The notes: generated from the letters alone by a model not told the origin. A stretch of 64,000 bases of DNA from Spinactinospora alkalitolerans (GCF_013408795.1 NZ_JACCCC010000001.1:1054001-1118000); one strand, 5' to 3'; shown: positions 1 to 7,778, counted from the first letter of the stretch. Made by a program: numbers and translations.

Positions 1-50
1 ACGGCCAAGCGTCGGCGACCGCGCCCGGCCGTCCGGGATGAGAACCCGTG

Positions 51-67
51 GTCCCACTAAGTGAGAC
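51..67. promoter_or_regulatory. Palindromic operator candidate upstream of cimA
   Basis: The 17-bp sequence GTCCCACTAAGTGAGAC is an imperfect palindrome (arms GTCCCACT and AGTGAGAC around a central A). It lies 65 bp before the leader peptide of cimA. It shares the pattern GTCnCnCTAnnTGnnA with the sequence just upstream of ndgR and leuC at 11119-11136. I infer a shared branched-chain amino acid regulator site, NdgR being the obvious candidate. Only the sequence similarity is seen; binding is not shown. Confidence 0.45.
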
Positions 68-131
68 AAATGGCGTGTGAGCTCATGCTTTTCGCGGAGT
101 GTGTGGCACACTTGGTTTCGTGCCGTCTCAG

Positions 132-161
132 ATGATCATTATCGTGAGGCGTGCCGGCTGA
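132..161 (+). CDS. Ile-rich leader peptide of the cimA attenuator
   Basis: A nine-codon reading frame, ATG ATC ATT ATC GTG AGG CGT GCC GGC TGA (MIIIVRRAG), has three consecutive isoleucine codons followed by valine. No Shine-Dalgarno sequence precedes it, so it may be translated leaderless. Its last codons (149-158, GCGTGCCGGC) can pair with 174-183 (GCCGGCGCGC), leaving the stop codon in the loop. A classical terminator follows at 185-214. Citramalate synthase feeds isoleucine synthesis, so a ribosome stalling at Ile codons fits classical transcription attenuation. The coding layout is seen; the regulatory mechanism is inferred. Confidence 0.7.
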   Translation: MIIIVRRAG

Positions 162-184
162 CGATCGGACCTTGCCGGCGCGCC

Positions 185-214
185 GACCTCTCGTGTCCAC
201 GAGGGGTCTTTTTT
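185..214 (+). terminator. Rho-independent terminator (attenuator) before cimA
   Basis: GACCTCTCGTG (185-195) pairs with CACGAGGGGTC (198-208) with one G-U pair, and six T residues follow (209-214). It lies between the Ile-rich leader peptide and the cimA start, which is the position of an attenuator rather than of an end-of-gene terminator. Confidence 0.75.
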
Positions 215-266
215 GTTGGCCGAACCAGATGACGAGCAGGAAAAACCACTCCCGGGAGTTCCACGC

Positions 267-1847
267 ATGCTGGACGACAGTTTCCACGTTTTCGACACGA
301 CCCTGCGCGATGGCGCTCAGCGCGAGGGCGTCAACCTCACCGTCGCCGACAAGCTGGCGATCGCGAAGCTGCTCGACGAGTTCGGCGTGGGCTTCATCGA
401 GGGCGGTTGGCCAGGAGCCAACCCCAAGGACACGGAATTCTTCCAGCGGGCTCAAACAGAGCTGACGCTGGAACACGCGCAGCTCACCGCGTTCGGCGCG
501 ACCCGCCGGGCCGGTGTGCGGGCCGCCGACGACCCTCAGGTGGCCGCCCTGCGCGAATCCGGTGCGCCGGTCGTCACCCTTGTCGCCAAGAGTGACGACC
601 GGCACGTCGAACTGGCCCTGCGAACCACGCTCCAGGAGAACCTGGAGATGATCGCCGACACCGTGTCCCACCTGCGCGACAGCGGCCGGCGGGTGTTCCT
701 GGACTGCGAGCACTTCTTCGACGGCTACCGGCACAACCCCGACTACGCGCTGAGCGTCGTGCGCACCGCCGCCGAGGCCGGCGCCGCGGCGGTCGTCCTG
801 TGCGACACCAACGGCGGCATGCTGCCCGCCGACATCGCCCGCGTCGTCACCGAGGTCGGCGAGCGCACCGGCGCCCGCCTCGGTATCCACGCCCAGGACG
901 ACACCGGCTGCGCCGTCGCCAACACGCTGGCCGCCGTCGAGGCCGGCGCCACCCACGTGCAGTGCACCGCCAACGGCTACGGCGAGCGCGTCGGCAACGC
1001 CAACCTGTTCTCCGTCGTTCCGGCGCTGGTGCTCAAGCACGGACGCGAGGTGCTGCCCGAGGGGCGGCTGCGGGAGATGACCCGCGTCTCCCAGGCCATC
1101 GCCGAAATCGTCAACATCGCCCCGGCCACCCACCAGCCCTATGTCGGCACCTCGGCCTTCGCGCACAAGGCCGGGCTGCACGCGTCGGCGATCAAGGTCG
1201 ACCCGGACCTCTACCAGCACACCGACCCGGCCCTGGTCGGCAACGACATGCGGATGCTGGTCTCGGACATGGCCGGGCGGGCCTCCATCGAGCTCAAGGC
1301 CAAGGAGCTGGGTTTCGACCTGGGCGGCGACCGCGAACTCCTCGGCAGGGTCGTGGACCGGGTCAAGTCCATGGAGCTCGCCGGCTACAGCTTCGAGGCC
1401 GCCGACGCGTCGCTGGAGCTGCTGCTGCGCGAGGAGCTGGGGCGGCCCGTGCGCTACTTCGAGGTGGAGTCGTGGCGGACGCTGGTCGAGCGGCGCGCCG
1501 ACGGCACCACGATGAGCGAGGCCACCGTCAAGCTGCACGTCAAGGGCGAGCGGGTGATCGCCACGGGCGAGGGCAACGGCCCCGTCAACGCGCTGGACCG
1601 CGCGCTGCGCTCGGCGATGGAGGGCGTCTACACCGCCCTGGCCGATGTGGAGCTCTCCGACTACAAGGTGCGCATCCTCGAAGGCACCTCCGGAACCGAC
1701 GCCGTCACCCGTGTCCTGGTCGGCTCCACCGACGGCCACGGCGGGTGGACCACGGTCGGCGTCGGCGAGAACGTCATCGACGCCTCCTGGATCGCGCTGG
1801 AGCAGGCGGTCACCTACGGCCTGCTGCGCCAGGGGTACGAGCAGTGA
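267..1847 (+). CDS. cimA: (R)-citramalate synthase
   Basis: A cytosolic enzyme of the HMG-CoA-lyase-like/LeuA superfamily that condenses pyruvate with acetyl-CoA to citramalate, the threonine-independent entry into isoleucine synthesis. The protein is 526 aa. The DTTLRDG active-site motif is at residues 10-16, a TIM barrel follows, HAQDDTGCAVAN supplies metal-ligand histidines, and the C-terminal third is a LeuA-type allosteric dimer domain. I chose ATG 267, preceded by GGGAG, because an in-frame start at 213 would lie inside the attenuator terminator. 2-isopropylmalate or homocitrate synthase are related alternatives, but the wording matches the actinobacterial CimA group. A leader-peptide attenuator and a palindrome upstream suggest control by branched-chain amino acid supply. 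Confidence 0.9.
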   Translation: MLDDSFHVFDTTLRDGAQREGVNLTVADKLAIAKLLDEFGVGFIEGGWPGANPKDTEFFQRAQTELTLEHAQLTAFGATRRAGVRAADDPQVAALRESGAPVVTLVAKSDDRHVELALRTTLQENLEMIADTVSHLRDSGRRVFLDCEHFFDGYRHNPDYALSVVRTAAEAGAAAVVLCDTNGGMLPADIARVVTEVGERTGARLGIHAQDDTGCAVANTLAAVEAGATHVQCTANGYGERVGNANLFSVVPALVLKHGREVLPEGRLREMTRVSQAIAEIVNIAPATHQPYVGTSAFAHKAGLHASAIKVDPDLYQHTDPALVGNDMRMLVSDMAGRASIELKAKELGFDLGGDRELLGRVVDRVKSMELAGYSFEAADASLELLLREELGRPVRYFEVESWRTLVERRADGTTMSEATVKLHVKGERVIATGEGNGPVNALDRALRSAMEGVYTALADVELSDYKVRILEGTSGTDAVTRVLVGSTDGHGGWTTVGVGENVIDASWIALEQAVTYGLLRQGYEQ

Positions 1848-1852
1848 AGACA

Positions 1853-1889
1853 GCGGGGCCGCCGACGCGAGGGGCGCCGGCGGCCCCGC
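1853..1889 (+). terminator. GC-rich hairpin downstream of cimA
   Basis: GCGGGGCCGCCG (1853-1864) and CGGCGGCCCCGC (1878-1889) form a perfect 12-bp stem starting 5 bp after the cimA stop. There is no T-tract. It sits between convergent cimA and the DUF3152 gene, so it probably ends transcription. The rest of the 355-bp gap holds one copy of the 36-bp repeat (2060-2095) and nothing else recognisable. Confidence 0.5.
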
Positions 1890-2059
1890 CCTCCTCCCGG
1901 GATGGGGCGCCTAGACCAGCGTGACCGCGCCGCCCTCGACGCTGACCTCGACCGGGGGCAGGGGCGATCCGGCGGGGCCGCCGGCCACGGGGCCGTCGGG
2001 CCATCGCCGCTGTGGTCCTGACGGCATGGCCGGTGTCTGGCGATCGGGTCCGCACAGGG

Positions 2060-2095
2060 GGTCGGCTGTCGCAGTGTGCGTAGCGCCGGCGGCAC
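2060..2095 (+). repeat. 36-bp dispersed intergenic repeat, copy A
   Basis: One of five copies in this window (others at 9016-9051, 32461-32496, 39837-39872 and 54519-54554). The core contains GGTCGGCTGTCGCAGTG and TAGCGCCGGCGGCAC. This copy matches copy B (minus strand) over about 60 bp, including CGCACAGGGGGTCGG on its left side. It lies between two convergent gene ends. Confidence 0.8.
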
Positions 2096-2202
2096 AGCGG
2101 ATCCGGATCCCGGAAACCTGCCCCGCCCCGCGAACGCGGCGGTCAAAGCCCGATGAGCGCTCTACCTCCGTGGAACAAACATCGAATCGACGACCCGGCA
2201 CA

Positions 2203-2991
2203 CTAGGGATGCACCCAGCCGTTCTTCTCGCAGCCCTGCAGGCCGAACGTCTGCTGCTGCATGACGGGGGCCGGCTCGCCGGTGCCGGGGCAGCCGACGT
2301 GGCCGTGGCCCAGCGCGTGCCCCACCTCGTGGTTGATCACGTAGATCCGGTAGGTCTCCAGGTCGCCGTCGAAGTGGTCGACGCCGGAGACCCAGCGGTT
2401 CTGGTTGATGACCGCGCGGCCGCCCTGGGTGCAGGAGACGTAGCCGTTCGTCTGCAGCGGGGCGCACATGAAGTCGACCGTGCCGGGTGCGGTGAGCGCG
2501 ACGCGGAAGTCCACGGGGCCCTCGTCGACGCGCCGCGTCGACATCTCGCCGTCACCGCCCCAACTGCGCGGGTCGCCGAGGATCTCCTCGACGGCCGCGG
2601 CGAAGTCCTGCGGGTCGCCCGGCAGGTCCCCCTCGACCTCGACCAGGTAGCGCTTCAGGGGACCGTCCCCCGCGACCTCGCTCTCGCCCGGCACCACCTC
2701 CAGGTCGCCGCTGCCCGTGGCGACCTCCTCCTCGACCGAGCGCAGCAGCGGCGGCGTCTCGGACGGGGAGGGCGGGGCCGCGGTGGGGGTCGGCGCGCGC
2801 TGCAGCTCCGGGGACCCTTCGGGTGTGGGCGGCACCGCCTGGACCTGGCTCTCCGGTGAGAGCACGCCCGTGGCCAGTGCGCCGGTGCCCGCGCCGACCA
2901 GCACGAGACCGAGCAGGATCACCAGCGGGAGCCTGCGCCGACGTCGGCGGTGCGCCGGCCTGTGGCCTCGCGGGGTCTCCGATTCGGGCAT
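2203..2991 (-). CDS. DUF3152 family membrane-anchored zinc metallopeptidase-like protein
   Basis: A 262-aa predicted exported protein. An arginine-rich cytoplasmic start (about residues 8-20) is followed by one membrane segment (about 21-43), a Pro/Ser/Thr-rich linker to about residue 85, and a C-terminal domain with HEVGHALGHGH near residue 225. HExxH followed by GH is the zinc-binding signature of metzincin-like proteases, and DUF3152 proteins carry it. The linker suggests the catalytic domain sits beyond the membrane. Substrate unknown. It is convergent with cimA and apparently monocistronic. The family assignment is firm and activity is inferred from the motif. Confidence 0.8.
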   Translation of the reverse strand: MPESETPRGHRPAHRRRRRRLPLVILLGLVLVGAGTGALATGVLSPESQVQAVPPTPEGSPELQRAPTPTAAPPSPSETPPLLRSVEEEVATGSGDLEVVPGESEVAGDGPLKRYLVEVEGDLPGDPQDFAAAVEEILGDPRSWGGDGEMSTRRVDEGPVDFRVALTAPGTVDFMCAPLQTNGYVSCTQGGRAVINQNRWVSGVDHFDGDLETYRIYVINHEVGHALGHGHVGCPGTGEPAPVMQQQTFGLQGCEKNGWVHP

Positions 2992-3132
2992 GGGCGGACG
3001 GGGACCTTTCTGCGGCGGGGTGGGTCCTCCCAGGATCGCAGATCGGCGGAGCGTCGTGGCCGGTTTCCGCGGGCGGGGAGCGGGCGGGGTCGGACGCCCC
3101 GCCCGCGATGTCGGGCTCCGTGCCGGTTTCGG

Positions 3133-3486
3133 CTACTCCCCGGCCTTGACGTGCTGGATGACCTCGAAGCCCCAGATCTCGCTGCCGGTCGCGGCCGGGC
3201 CGCCCTGCCCGTGCCCGTGGCCGTGCCCGGCCTGGGCGCTGTCCCTGGCGGCCTCGGCGTGGCCCTGCTGGAACGCCCGGCTCTGCAGCCAGTTCTGGAA
3301 GTCCGCTTCGGAGCGCCAGCGGGTGTAGACCAGGTACTTGTCGGTGCCCTCGACCGGGCGGAGCAACTGGAACTCCTCGAAGCCCTCGGCGTTCTCCACC
3401 AGGCCCGCGCGCTTGGCGAACCGCTCCTCCAGCGTCGTGCCGGCGTCCTCGGGGACGGTCAACACGTTGAATTTCACGATACTCAT
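3133..3486 (-). CDS. Antibiotic biosynthesis monooxygenase (ABM) fold protein
   Basis: A 117-aa single-domain protein of the ABM/heme-degrading monooxygenase fold, which uses no classical cofactor or binds heme. It has the typical ferredoxin-like opening (SIVKFNVLTVP), the YLVYTRW strand and the FQNWLQSRAFQQGH helix. An unusual insert QAGHGHGHGQGG lies before the last strand (about residues 86-97) and could bind metal or heme. MhuD/IsdG-type heme degradation is possible but not demonstrable here. The ATG start at 3486 is about 100 bp from the divergent FAH-family gene. Confidence 0.7.
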   Translation of the reverse strand: MSIVKFNVLTVPEDAGTTLEERFAKRAGLVENAEGFEEFQLLRPVEGTDKYLVYTRWRSEADFQNWLQSRAFQQGHAEAARDSAQAGHGHGHGQGGPAATGSEIWGFEVIQHVKAGE

Positions 3487-3590
3487 GGAACTCAGTGTCG
3501 CCCATGCCCGCGTGGCCAGGTGAGAGGGTCGCGCTGGATAGCCTTGACAACTGACGTAGAAAAGCGGATCTCCAAAGGCAGGGCAGCTCT

Positions 3591-4388
3591 TTGCGCATCG
3601 CGAGATTTTCGTCCGGGGAAGACGTCGGCTTCGGCCTGATCGACACCGACGACACCGGCGAGCAGTTCGTTTCCCGGATCAGCGGGCATCCGCTGCTGGG
3701 GCAGATCCAGCTCGCCGGTGAGCGGGCCAGGCTGGAGGACGTGCGGCTGCTCTCCCCGGTGCTGCCCAGCAAGGTCGTGTGCATCGGCAAGAACTACGCC
3801 GACCACGTCGCCGAGATGAAGGACGTCACCGGCGAGTCCACCGAGGAGCCGGTGGTCTTCCTCAAGCCCTCCACCTCCGTGGCCGGTCCGAACGACCCGG
3901 TCTTCTATCCGGCGCTCTCCGAACGCGTGGACTACGAGGGCGAGCTGGCCGTCGTCATCGGCCGGGTGTGCCGCGAGGTGCCCGTGGAGCGCGCGAAGGA
4001 CGTCGTCTTCGGCTACACCGCCGGCAACGACGTGACGGCCAGGGACCTGCAGAAGAAGGACAAGCAGTGGACGCGGGGGAAGGGCTTCGACTCCTTCTGC
4101 CCGATCGGCCCGTGGATCGAGACCGGGCTGAGCCTGGAGGAGGCCGGGGACCTGCGGGTGACCACCACCGTGGACGGCGAGGTCCGCCAGGACGGCCGCA
4201 CGTCGCAGTTCATCCACGACATTCCGACGATGATCTCCTACATCACCTCGTTCATGACCCTGCTGCCCGGAGACGTCATCCTCACCGGCACCCCGGCGGG
4301 TGTCGGCCCGGTCGAGGTCGGCCAGCAGATGACCGTCTCCATCGAGAAGATCGGCGACCTGACCAACCGGGTCGTCACCCGGGACTAA
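3591..4388 (+). CDS. Fumarylacetoacetate hydrolase (FAH) family protein
   Basis: A 265-aa cytosolic protein of the FAH/2-hydroxyhepta-2,4-diene-1,7-dioate isomerase family. These enzymes cleave or decarboxylate beta-diketo acids using a divalent metal. An N-terminal accessory part is followed by GKNYADH (about residues 66-72), the EGELAVVIG metal-binding stretch and the [10 protein letters not shown] segment typical of the family. The start is TTG at 3591. A TTGACA hexamer lies at 3544-3549. It runs tightly into gltX (13 bp apart) and is probably co-transcribed. This pairing is common in actinobacteria, but the substrate remains unknown. Confidence 0.8.
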   Translation: MRIARFSSGEDVGFGLIDTDDTGEQFVSRISGHPLLGQIQLAGERARLEDVRLLSPVLPSKVVCIGKNYADHVAEMKDVTGESTEEPVVFLKPSTSVAGPNDPVFYPALSERVDYEGELAVVIGRVCREVPVERAKDVVFGYTAGNDVTARDLQKKDKQWTRGKGFDSFCPIGPWIETGLSLEEAGDLRVTTTVDGEVRQDGRTSQFIHDIPTMISYITSFMTLLPGDVILTGTPAGVGPVEVGQQMTVSIEKIGDLTNRVVTRD

Positions 4389-4401
4389 GAGGACGATTCG
4401 A

Positions 4402-5856
4402 GTGACTGACAGCAATTCCGTCCGGGTGCGCTTCGCGCCCTCCCCCACCGGCATGTTCCACGTCGGCGGCGCGCGCTCGGCGCTGTTCAACTGGGCGCTG
4501 GCCCGGCAGCGGCCCGACGGCAGGTTCGTGCTGCGCATCGAGGACACCGACGCCGCGCGCAACAAGCCGGAGTGGACCGAGGGCATCATCCGGGCGCTGG
4601 GCTGGCTCGGCATCAAGGAGGGCGACCCGCACTTCGAGGGGCCCTACTTCCAGTCGACCTACGCCGGCAAGCACCGCGAGGCGGCCGAGCAGATGTTCAA
4701 GGACGGCCGCGCCTACTACTGCGACTGCACCCGCGAGCAGGTGCAGGAGCGCCGGGACAACCCGCACCTGGGCTACGACGGCTTCTGCCGCGACCGCGGC
4801 CTGGAGCCCGGCCCTGGCCGGGCGCTGCGGTTCCGGGTGCCCGAGGGCGGTCCCACCGTCGTCGACGACCGGATCCGCGGCCGGGTGGAGTTCGAGCACA
4901 GCGCCATCGAGGACTTCGTGATCGCTCGCGCCGACGGCTCCCCGCTGTTCGTGCTGGCCAACGTGGTCGACGACGTGGAGATGCGCATCACCCAGGTGGT
5001 CCGCGGCGAGGAGCACCTGTCCAACACCCCCAAGCAGCAGTTGCTGTGGGAGGCGCTGGGGCACACGCCGCCGGTGTGGGCGCACCTGCCGGTCATCGTG
5101 AACGAGAAGCGGCAGAAGCTGTCCAAGCGCCGCGACAAGGTCGCCCTGGAGTCCTACCAGGACGAGGGCTACCTCCCCGAGGCGATGGTCAACTACCTGA
5201 TGCTGCTCGGCTGGGCGCCCGGCGGGGACCGCGAGATCATGCCGTGGGAGGAGATGGAGCCGCTGTTCGATATCTCCGACGTCAACAGCTCCAGCGCGTT
5301 CTTCGACGAGAAGAAGCTGCGCGCGTTCAACGGCGAGTACATCCGGATGCTCCCGGAGCCGGAGTTCGTCGAGCGCTGCCTGCCGTGGCTGCGGCCCGAG
5401 GAGGCCCCCTGGCCGGCGGAGAACTTCGACACCAAGGCCTTCGCCACCATCGCGCCGCTCGCGCAGAGCCGGGTCGCGCTGCTCGGTGAGATCGTCCCGA
5501 ACGTGGACTTCCTCTTCCTGGACCGGCCGGTCGAGGACGAGCGGAGCTGGAACAAGGCGATGAAGCCGGGCGTCGGCAAGGAGATGCTCACCGCGGCCCT
5601 GGACCGGTTCGACGACCGGGACCTCGCCTGGGAGGCGGCCGAGCTCAAGACCGCCCTCGAGGAGACCGGTGCGCGGCTGGGCCTGAAGCTGGGCAAGGCG
5701 CAGGCGCCGGTGCGCGTGGCCGTCACCGGCCGCACAGTGGGCCTGCCGCTGTTCGAGTCGCTGGAGCTGCTCGGCCGTGAGCGCGTCCAGGAGCGCCTGC
5801 GCGCCGCGCTGGCCCGGCTGGAGGCCGCCGAGGCCGCCGGAGGCGCGGGGGAGTGA
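4402..5856 (+). CDS. gltX: Glutamate--tRNA ligase
   Basis: A 484-aa class I aminoacyl-tRNA synthetase that charges tRNA-Glu. In organisms lacking a glutaminyl-tRNA synthetase it also mischarges tRNA-Gln for transamidation. The HIGH-type motif appears as HVGG at residues 20-23 and the KLSKR loop starts at about residue 239. A helical anticodon-binding domain forms the C-terminus. GTG start. Downstream, within 540 bp, are one tRNA-Gln and two tRNA-Glu genes, so enzyme and substrates are clustered. Non-discriminating behaviour is typical of actinobacteria but cannot be read from this sequence. Confidence 0.95.
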   Translation: MTDSNSVRVRFAPSPTGMFHVGGARSALFNWALARQRPDGRFVLRIEDTDAARNKPEWTEGIIRALGWLGIKEGDPHFEGPYFQSTYAGKHREAAEQMFKDGRAYYCDCTREQVQERRDNPHLGYDGFCRDRGLEPGPGRALRFRVPEGGPTVVDDRIRGRVEFEHSAIEDFVIARADGSPLFVLANVVDDVEMRITQVVRGEEHLSNTPKQQLLWEALGHTPPVWAHLPVIVNEKRQKLSKRRDKVALESYQDEGYLPEAMVNYLMLLGWAPGGDREIMPWEEMEPLFDISDVNSSSAFFDEKKLRAFNGEYIRMLPEPEFVERCLPWLRPEEAPWPAENFDTKAFATIAPLAQSRVALLGEIVPNVDFLFLDRPVEDERSWNKAMKPGVGKEMLTAALDRFDDRDLAWEAAELKTALEETGARLGLKLGKAQAPVRVAVTGRTVGLPLFESLELLGRERVQERLRAALARLEAAEAAGGAGE

Positions 5857-5926
5857 CCGCGACGGGGTGGCCCGCTTCACGGCCGGCCGCCCCGGTATTG
5901 AGTTCGCGAGCACTCCGGATGTCCGC

Positions 5927-5932
5927 TAAAGT
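5927..5932 (+). promoter_or_regulatory. Possible -10 element for the tRNA-Gln gene
   Basis: TAAAGT lies 53 bp before the mature 5' end of tRNA-Gln in the gap after gltX. No good -35 hexamer is evident, so this is tentative. Confidence 0.3.
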
Positions 5933-5985
5933 AATGCCTGCGCCGAGGGGAGCGCGGCCGAACGGAAGCGCCCCCGATAGAGCAC

Positions 5986-6057
5986 TGGGGTATGGTGTAA
6001 TCGGCAGCACGACTGATTCTGGTTCAGTTAGTCTAGGTTCGAGTCCTGGTACCCCAG
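5986..6057 (+). tRNA. tRNA-Gln (anticodon CUG)
   Basis: A full cloverleaf can be drawn. The acceptor stem is TGGGGTA/TACCCCA and the anticodon stem ACTGA/TCAGT encloses loop TTCTGGT, giving anticodon CTG. The T arm has loop TTCGAGT. The discriminator base is G and CCA is not encoded. It follows gltX. Confidence 0.93.
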
Positions 6058-6120
6058 CGGGTGGAGTCCCTGACTTCGCCGCGGAGCTGGTCTCAGCTCG
6101 TCCGCAGTACGCGGTCCAAG

Positions 6121-6196
6121 GCCCCCGTCGTCTAGTGGCCTAGGACGCCGCCCTCTCAAGGCGGTAACGGCGGTTCGAATCCGCTCGGGGGTACCA
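6121..6196 (+). tRNA. tRNA-Glu (anticodon CUC), copy 1
   Basis: Acceptor GCCCCCG pairs with CGGGGGT, and anticodon stem CCGCC/GGCGG encloses loop CTCTCAA, giving anticodon CTC. The T loop is TTCGAAT. The 3' CCA is encoded (6194-6196). A factor-independent terminator follows. Confidence 0.94.
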
Positions 6197-6206
6197 ACAG
6201 GGAGAC

Positions 6207-6232
6207 GCTCCCACTTCGGTGGGGGCTTTTTT
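6207..6232 (+). terminator. Rho-independent terminator after tRNA-Glu copy 1
   Basis: GCTCCCAC, a TTCG loop and GTGGGGGC are followed by six T residues. This is a classical intrinsic terminator. Confidence 0.88.
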
Positions 6233-6317
6233 CTGGGATCGGGGCGTCGGCTCCGGTCCGAAGCGGGACGGGGCACCCGGCGCGGTCCGGTAGCCTTGGT
6301 GCCGCAGGATCAGGCAG

Positions 6318-6393
6318 GCTCCCGTCGTCTAGTGGCCTAGGACGCCGCCCTCTCAAGGCGGTAACGGCGGTTCGAATCCGCTCGGGAGTACCA
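6318..6393 (+). tRNA. tRNA-Glu (anticodon CUC), copy 2
   Basis: It is identical to copy 1 except for a compensated change in the acceptor stem (GCTCCCG with CGGGAGT instead of GCCCCCG with CGGGGGT). Anticodon CTC, 3' CCA encoded. It lies between two intrinsic terminators, so it is probably its own transcription unit. Confidence 0.94.
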
Positions 6394-6398
6394 GCGGG

Positions 6399-6426
6399 AA
6401 GCCCCCACGCACCGCGTGGGGGCTTT
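6399..6426 (+). terminator. Rho-independent terminator after tRNA-Glu copy 2
   Basis: AAGCCCCCACGC (6399-6410), a three-base loop and GCGTGGGGGCTT form a 12-bp stem ending in TTT. Confidence 0.85.
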
Positions 6427-6550
6427 CGTCGTCTCCGGCCGGACCGCAAGGTGACGCAGCGCACACCGTGATCCCGTCACGAAACGCGGGCCGCGGCGGG
6501 TCCTCATCGCGAAGCCCCTTGCGGGACGGCGATGAGAAAGGAGCGGACGC

Positions 6551-7015
6551 ATGTCCGCGAACACCCGGACGCGGCGCAGGGCCGACGTGGCCGAGCACCT
6601 GCCCGACGTCTACAAGCACCTGGTGGCGATCGACGCGCTCACCAAGGACGTCCTCGGCGGCGCGCTCATGGAACTGGTGAAGCTGCGCGCGTCCTACATC
6701 AACGGCTGCGCGTTCTGCATCGACATGCACGCCCGCGACGCGCTGCGGCGGGGCGAGGAGAGCCGGCGGCTGTTCGCGCTGGCGGCCTGGCACGAGGCGC
6801 CCGGACTGTTCACCGAGGCCGAGCGCGCGGCGTTCGGGCTGGTGGACGCCGTGACGCGGCTCGGAGAGCACGGCGTGCCCGATGAGGTCTACGACGCCGC
6901 TGCCGAGCACCACACCGAGCGGGAGCTCGCGGCGCTGATCGTGGCGACGGCGACGATCAACGCCTACAACCGGATCGGCATCGCCCGGCGCGCCGAGGTG
7001 CCGCCCCTGCGTTAG
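6551..7015 (+). CDS. Carboxymuconolactone decarboxylase / AhpD-like protein
   Basis: A 154-aa cytosolic helical protein of the CMD/AhpD family. The peroxidase-type active-site motif C53-A-F-C56 followed by H60 (NGCAFCIDMH) is intact, as in AhpD alkylhydroperoxidase proteins, which reduce organic peroxides through a redox-active cysteine pair. AAGGAG precedes the ATG. It faces a convergent MerR regulator that itself diverges from a thioredoxin-like gene, so a small thiol-redox cluster is plausible. The true electron donor and substrate are unknown. Confidence 0.8.
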   Translation: MSANTRTRRRADVAEHLPDVYKHLVAIDALTKDVLGGALMELVKLRASYINGCAFCIDMHARDALRRGEESRRLFALAAWHEAPGLFTEAERAAFGLVDAVTRLGEHGVPDEVYDAAAEHHTERELAALIVATATINAYNRIGIARRAEVPPLR

Positions 7016-7032
7016 GCCGGTCATTAGGCCGG

Positions 7033-7680
7033 TCAGCACTCCTCCGGCGGATCGGCCGTGAACCGGCGGGCCGAGAGGTCCTCCTGGGCGAGGCGGCGCA
7101 TCGCGACGAACGCCTGCTCCAGCAGCAGGGTCATCGCGATCGCGTGCTCCACGTTGTCCTCCCTGGGCCGGTCGGGGTCGATCTGCTCCAGGTCGCGGCG
7201 GGCCGTGCTGTGCGCGGTCTCGGCGTAGGAGCGCAGCAGCTCGGGGCCGACGGGCCGGCCCAGCCGCGCCATCGTGGCGACGGTCCGGGCCAGGTGGAGG
7301 CGGGCGGGGGCCCGGGAGGTCACCTTCCAGCCGAGCTCGTCCAGGAGCCGGTCGGTGGCCTCCTCGGCCCGCCGCCACTCGGGGTCGTCGGCGGGCGGGG
7401 TGATCCGCGGACCGAGCTCGTACAGCGCAGTGCCCAGGAGCCGGTGCAGGCCGATCTCCGGATCGTCCACGGCGTCGAGGACGCCCTTGACGCGCGCGAG
7501 GGGGAGGTCGGCGGCTTCGGCCAGCGCCCGGATGAGCCTGAGCCTGCGGACGTGCGCCTCGGAGTAGCCGGCCTGGGTGGCCGCCGTGGCCTCGCCCTTC
7601 GGGAGCAGCCCCTCCCGCAGGTAGTACTTGATCGTCGCGACGGATACGCCGCTGCGCCGGCTCAGCTCCGAGATTTTCAC
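7033..7680 (-). CDS. MerR family transcriptional regulator
   Basis: A 215-aa DNA-binding protein with a MerR-type winged helix at residues 1-70 (KISELSRRSGVSVATIKYYLREGLLP). A long helical C-terminal region has no obvious metal-binding cysteine cluster, the only cysteine being the last residue, so an effector other than a thiophilic metal is likely. GTG start at 7680. It is divergent from the thioredoxin-like gene across a 98-bp gap containing nested inverted repeats. The -10 TATAAC and -35 TTCCAC of its own promoter flank the inner palindrome with 17-bp spacing, so autoregulation is likely. Confidence 0.85.
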   Translation of the reverse strand: MKISELSRRSGVSVATIKYYLREGLLPKGEATAATQAGYSEAHVRRLRLIRALAEAADLPLARVKGVLDAVDDPEIGLHRLLGTALYELGPRITPPADDPEWRRAEEATDRLLDELGWKVTSRAPARLHLARTVATMARLGRPVGPELLRSYAETAHSTARRDLEQIDPDRPREDNVEHAIAMTLLLEQAFVAMRRLAQEDLSARRFTADPPEEC

Positions 7681-7700
7681 CCGGCTCCCCTTCCCATCCG

Positions 7701-7748
7701 TATTGGATAGTTATACTCTCCAAAACTAGAGAGTGGAACTATCCAATA
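7701..7748. promoter_or_regulatory. Nested-palindrome divergent promoter/operator between merR-type and thioredoxin-like genes
   Basis: The outer perfect arms TATTGGATAGTT (7701-7712) and AACTATCCAATA (7737-7748) enclose the inner arms ACTCTC (7715-7720) and GAGAGT (7729-7734). On the plus strand TTGGAT and TAGAGA are 18 bp apart. On the minus strand TTCCAC and TATAAC are 17 bp apart. The inner palindrome therefore lies in both promoter spacers, as MerR operators do. Confidence 0.75.
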
Positions 7749-7778
7749 TGGGGCGAGAGCGCTTCGACGGAGGCGGGC

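Noticed and set aside
57-1739. A 560-codon open frame opposite cimA
   Set aside because: Low-complexity Gly/Ala/Val/Arg composition, no motif, and covered by the well-supported cimA gene.
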